A DNA stretch of 15,851 bases. Source: JBHJHK01 sp050330975. GTDB taxonomy: Bacteria > Pseudomonadota > Gammaproteobacteria > Competibacterales > Competibacteraceae. Positions 15,650-15,851 of this stretch are shown here, piece by piece. Below the pieces are notes generated by a model. The model was not told the DNA's origin. It made no database searches and saw only the letters and a list, made by a program, of their open reading frames with translations. The stretch covers positions 1 to 15,851 of the forward strand of contig JBHJHK010000217.1 in assembly GCA_050330975.1 (NCBI GenBank). Direction: 5' to 3'. The first letter of the stretch is position 1. Each line of letters starts with the position of its first letter. Both the position numbers and the translations under genes were made by a program.

Positions 15650-15832
15650 CTAGAGGGAGGGGGGCAGGCCGTACATCATCATCACCACCGGATCTAGGGG
15701 CTCGGCGCCACCGCCGCCGTTGTCGGGGGGATCCATGGGGATGCCGTACATGGGCATGATGGGGGGATAGAGAATCACCGGGGGCTTAGCGTGAAAATCT
15801 CGGGCAACCATGGCGATGACGCACATCGTCAT
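15650..15832 (-). CDS. Short Met/Pro/Tyr-rich ORF, candidate RiPP precursor (possibly truncated by window edge)
   Basis: From ATG at 15830-15832 it encodes 60 residues; the frame stays open to the window edge, and no ribosome binding site is visible, so the true start may lie outside. The first ten residues are hydrophobic (MTMCVIAMVA). The rest holds two copies of a ten-residue unit: PPIMPMYGIP (23-32) and PVVMMMYGLP (48-57), identical at six positions and similar at two more, joined by a linker with GGGG (39-42). The protein ends PSL right after copy two. It lies directly upstream of the radical SAM/SPASM gene in the same direction. Repeated core units next to such an enzyme are typical of RiPP precursors. 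I know no family with this exact motif; a Met-rich metal-binding peptide is the alternative. Confidence 0.6.
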   Translation of the reverse strand: MTMCVIAMVARDFHAKPPVILYPPIMPMYGIPMDPPDNGGGGAEPLDPVVMMMYGLPPSL

Positions 15833-15851
15833 GATGCCGGCATCAGCGATT

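Overview
The window is a GC-rich stretch of bacterial chromosome. The genes point to a proteobacterium, most likely a gammaproteobacterium: a RecC-type exonuclease V subunit, a glutathione S-transferase-like gene, a full urea ABC transporter operon and a good sigma-54 promoter. I cannot name the genus from sequence alone. I recognised no tRNA, rRNA, CRISPR array or insertion sequence.

Left part (36-6521, all minus strand). Transcription runs right to left, from a class I SAM-dependent methyltransferase to the urea uptake operon urtABCDE. urtA is the periplasmic urea-binding protein, urtB and urtC are the permeases, and urtD and urtE are the ATPases. The urt genes are tightly packed (urtC/urtD share ATGA; urtB/urtC and urtD/urtE are a few bases apart). 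The gap upstream of urtA holds a near-consensus sigma-54 promoter and, about 85 bases further up, a long palindrome containing an NtrC-like site. This fits control by nitrogen limitation. Urease genes are not visible; the window ends just past urtE.

Middle (6522-7941). An AT-rich segment with direct repeats and two outward-facing inverted copies of CTTTACAAT separates the methyltransferase from an unrecognised 110-residue protein on the plus strand. Facing that gene is a glutathione S-transferase-like gene whose reading frame breaks at a run of nine C residues (coding strand).

Right-middle (7942-13578, plus strand). A full-length recC has no recB or recD beside it. After about 300 bases comes an atypical P1B-type metal ATPase with an APTC sequence where CPC-like motifs are usual. 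A small ORF ends in an ATGA overlap with the ATPase start. A bidirectional terminator at 13820-13876 separates this block from the converging genes on the right.

Right end (13919-15851, minus strand). In transcription order: a short Met/Tyr/Pro-rich ORF containing two copies of a ten-residue motif centred on MYG, a radical SAM/SPASM enzyme, and a 101-residue protein of unknown function. This arrangement looks like a candidate ribosomal peptide (RiPP) maturation cassette and is the most interesting part of the window.
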